Below the pieces are notes generated by a model. The model saw nothing but the letters and a program-made list of their open reading frames with translations. It did not search any database and was not told the origin of the DNA. Positions 37,869 through 38,993 of a DNA stretch of 38,993 bases are shown here, piece by piece. Made by a program: the position numbers and the translations under genes. This stretch comes from a virus. The number at the start of each line of letters is the position of its first letter. Position 1 is the stretch's first letter. The DNA lies in the IMG/VR virus record IMGVR_UViG_3300010293_000014, positions 1 through 38,993 of that record. One strand, given 5' to 3'.

Positions 37869-38993
37869 CTTAACAGCAAAACAGCTTGGACCCGATGGAA
37901 AAAGCAAAATAGCCGTTTTCTTGCCGGCATTGAGTGGATTTTACGCCACTTACGTAGGCAAGCAAAGACATGATCCTAACTACGTTGATCCTGCTCGAAT
38001 CCCTGCAGACTTCGAAACAGGAATCGAAGGGCTTAACTGGCTAAACGCAGAAGAAGCATACTTCCCGTACAAGTGGGCATTATACTCTGCAGGACACGCA
38101 GAGTTAGATGTTAACAAGCATTCGCCTAAAGAAGATATGGTACGCAACCGTGATCGTAATAACACGTTTGTATTGGGCGACTCTGGCGGATTCCAAATTG
38201 GTAAAGGTGTATGGGAAGGAGATTGGAAAGATCCTAACTGCCCTAAGGCTAAGAAGAAGCGTGAGCTAGTCCTTAGCTGGATGGATGCGTATATGGATCG
38301 TGGTATGATCCTTGATATCCCTGCGTGGGTTGCTCGTAGCCCAGCAGGTGCTAAGGCAACAGGAATCAATGATTATGCCGCAGCAGTTAAAGCTACCGAG
38401 ATCAACAACGATTACTTTATGCAAGCACGGAATGGTAACTGTAAATTCCTAAATGTATTGCAAGGTGAAACCCATAAAGATGCTGATGATTGGTATCACC
38501 GTATGAAACATTACTGCGATCCTAAGCAACACGACCAACCATTTGAAGGTTGGGCAATGGGAGGGCAGAACATGTGCGACAGCCATCTTATCTTGCGTAG
38601 GCTAGTGGATATGCGGTTTGATGGACTGTTAGAAAAAGGGCAGCATGACTGGATGCACTTCTTGGGCACCAGCAAGCTAGAATGGGCATTACTCTTAACC
38701 GATATACAAAGGGCTGTTAGAAAATATCACAATGAAAACTTTACCGTATCTTTTGATTGCGCCTCACCGTTTCTCGCAACAGCAAATGGACAAATCTACA
38801 CAAACAACGAGTTTGCAGACCGAGAAAAATGGGTCTATCGGATGCAGCCAAGCGTCGACAACAAAAAATATGCTACAGACACTAGGCGCTTTGCTGATGC
38901 CGTCATCCAAGATGGCATCTTTCCAATCTTCGAAGACAGCCCAGTAAGTGAACGGACTCTAGTTAAAGACATTTGCATCTATAAGCCAGGCGA
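37855..38993 (+). CDS. tRNA-guanine transglycosylase superfamily, candidate phage DpdA; right end cut
   Basis: This frame is open from the ATG at 37855 to the window edge (379 codons), so it is partial. It shows the TGT catalytic motifs: [10 protein letters not shown] (base-binding D109), VLQGE (202-206), GWAMGG (232-237) and FDCASP with the candidate nucleophile D301. [14 protein letters not shown] matches the strand before it. Bacterial TGT has FDC-x-x-P-T-R at this place and a zinc site further on, not seen here yet. Phage members (DpdA) insert 7-deazaguanines into DNA to resist restriction. I infer this role from phage context; no queuosine-pathway gene is obvious in the window. The start lies within the upstream endonuclease gene. 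Confidence 0.8.
   Translation, partial: MERDNLTAKQLGPDGKSKIAVFLPALSGFYATYVGKQRHDPNYVDPARIPADFETGIEGLNWLNAEEAYFPYKWALYSAGHAELDVNKHSPKEDMVRNRDRNNTFVLGDSGGFQIGKGVWEGDWKDPNCPKAKKKRELVLSWMDAYMDRGMILDIPAWVARSPAGAKATGINDYAAAVKATEINNDYFMQARNGNCKFLNVLQGETHKDADDWYHRMKHYCDPKQHDQPFEGWAMGGQNMCDSHLILRRLVDMRFDGLLEKGQHDWMHFLGTSKLEWALLLTDIQRAVRKYHNENFTVSFDCASPFLATANGQIYTNNEFADREKWVYRMQPSVDNKKYATDTRRFADAVIQDGIFPIFEDSPVSERTLVKDICIYKPG

Noticed and set aside
1-38993. CRISPR array or insertion sequence
   Set aside because: I found no spaced direct repeats of CRISPR type and no transposase; the mobile genes present are all homing endonucleases.

Overview
This window is a stretch of a T4-like (Straboviridae/Kyanoviridae-type) tailed phage genome. 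The evidence is a family-B DNA polymerase of the gp43 kind, a probable gp45-type sliding clamp, a DsbA-like DNA-binding protein, many TATAAATA octamers of the T4 late-promoter type a short distance upstream of genes, and dense ATGA/TAATG gene overlaps. A GH19 endolysin with an overlapping spanin pair indicates a Gram-negative host. The auxiliary genes (phoH, a TRAP-type DctP-like protein, a flavin-dependent halogenase, sulfotransferase-like proteins) resemble those of aquatic T4-like phages. The exact host cannot be read from the sequence.

Layout. 1-3516: small early-type genes on the + strand, two of them behind near-identical host-type sigma70 promoters (NYN-domain protein, OB-like proteins, and one gene interrupted by two in-frame amber codons that ends in an SSB-like tail). 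3517-5946: a four-gene overlapping operon on the - strand, with a DUF6356-like protein, a tryptophan-halogenase-like enzyme, a PglD-like acyltransferase and a membrane protein. 6010-8090: an RNA ligase gene split in two by a GIY-YIG homing endonuclease. 8090-11305: phoH (- strand), a PP-loop ATPase and a DctP-like protein, bounded by two strong terminators. 11322-15996: sulfotransferase-like genes (one decayed), two small paralogous membrane proteins, two conserved T4-like proteins and the lysis cassette (GH19 endolysin, i-spanin with overlapping o-spanin, lipoprotein, holin-like protein). 16034-19880: a DnaJ/ClpA-like chaperone cassette behind its own sigma70-type promoter. 19902-28240: virion-associated and beta-rich proteins, a glycosyltransferase, and a run of proteins whose N-termini and internal sites look like capsid-targeting and prohead-protease sites. 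A degenerate - strand homing-endonuclease relic lies at 21940-22303. 28241-29956: a possible RBS-hiding hairpin, an SGNH-like protein, a DsbA-like protein and a sulfotransferase-like protein.

The most striking part is 29994-35338. The replicative DNA polymerase is broken into three genes by two related EDxHD (Vsr-like) homing endonucleases. At the second break the polymerase pieces carry the two halves of a split intein placed inside the catalytic motif C (YGD/TDS), so the active site exists only after protein trans-splicing. The first piece has no ATG and appears to start at AUA. Downstream lie a methyltransferase-like gene, the clamp-like gene behind a sigma70 promoter that overlaps a palindrome, a fourth homing endonuclease, and a tRNA-guanine-transglycosylase-superfamily gene (a candidate DNA 7-deazaguanine inserter, DpdA) that runs off the right edge.

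All four intact homing endonucleases share one architecture: a TATAAATA-like late promoter 18-25 nt before the ATG, a good Shine-Dalgarno, and a 3' end that overlaps the start codon of the downstream gene or gene fragment.
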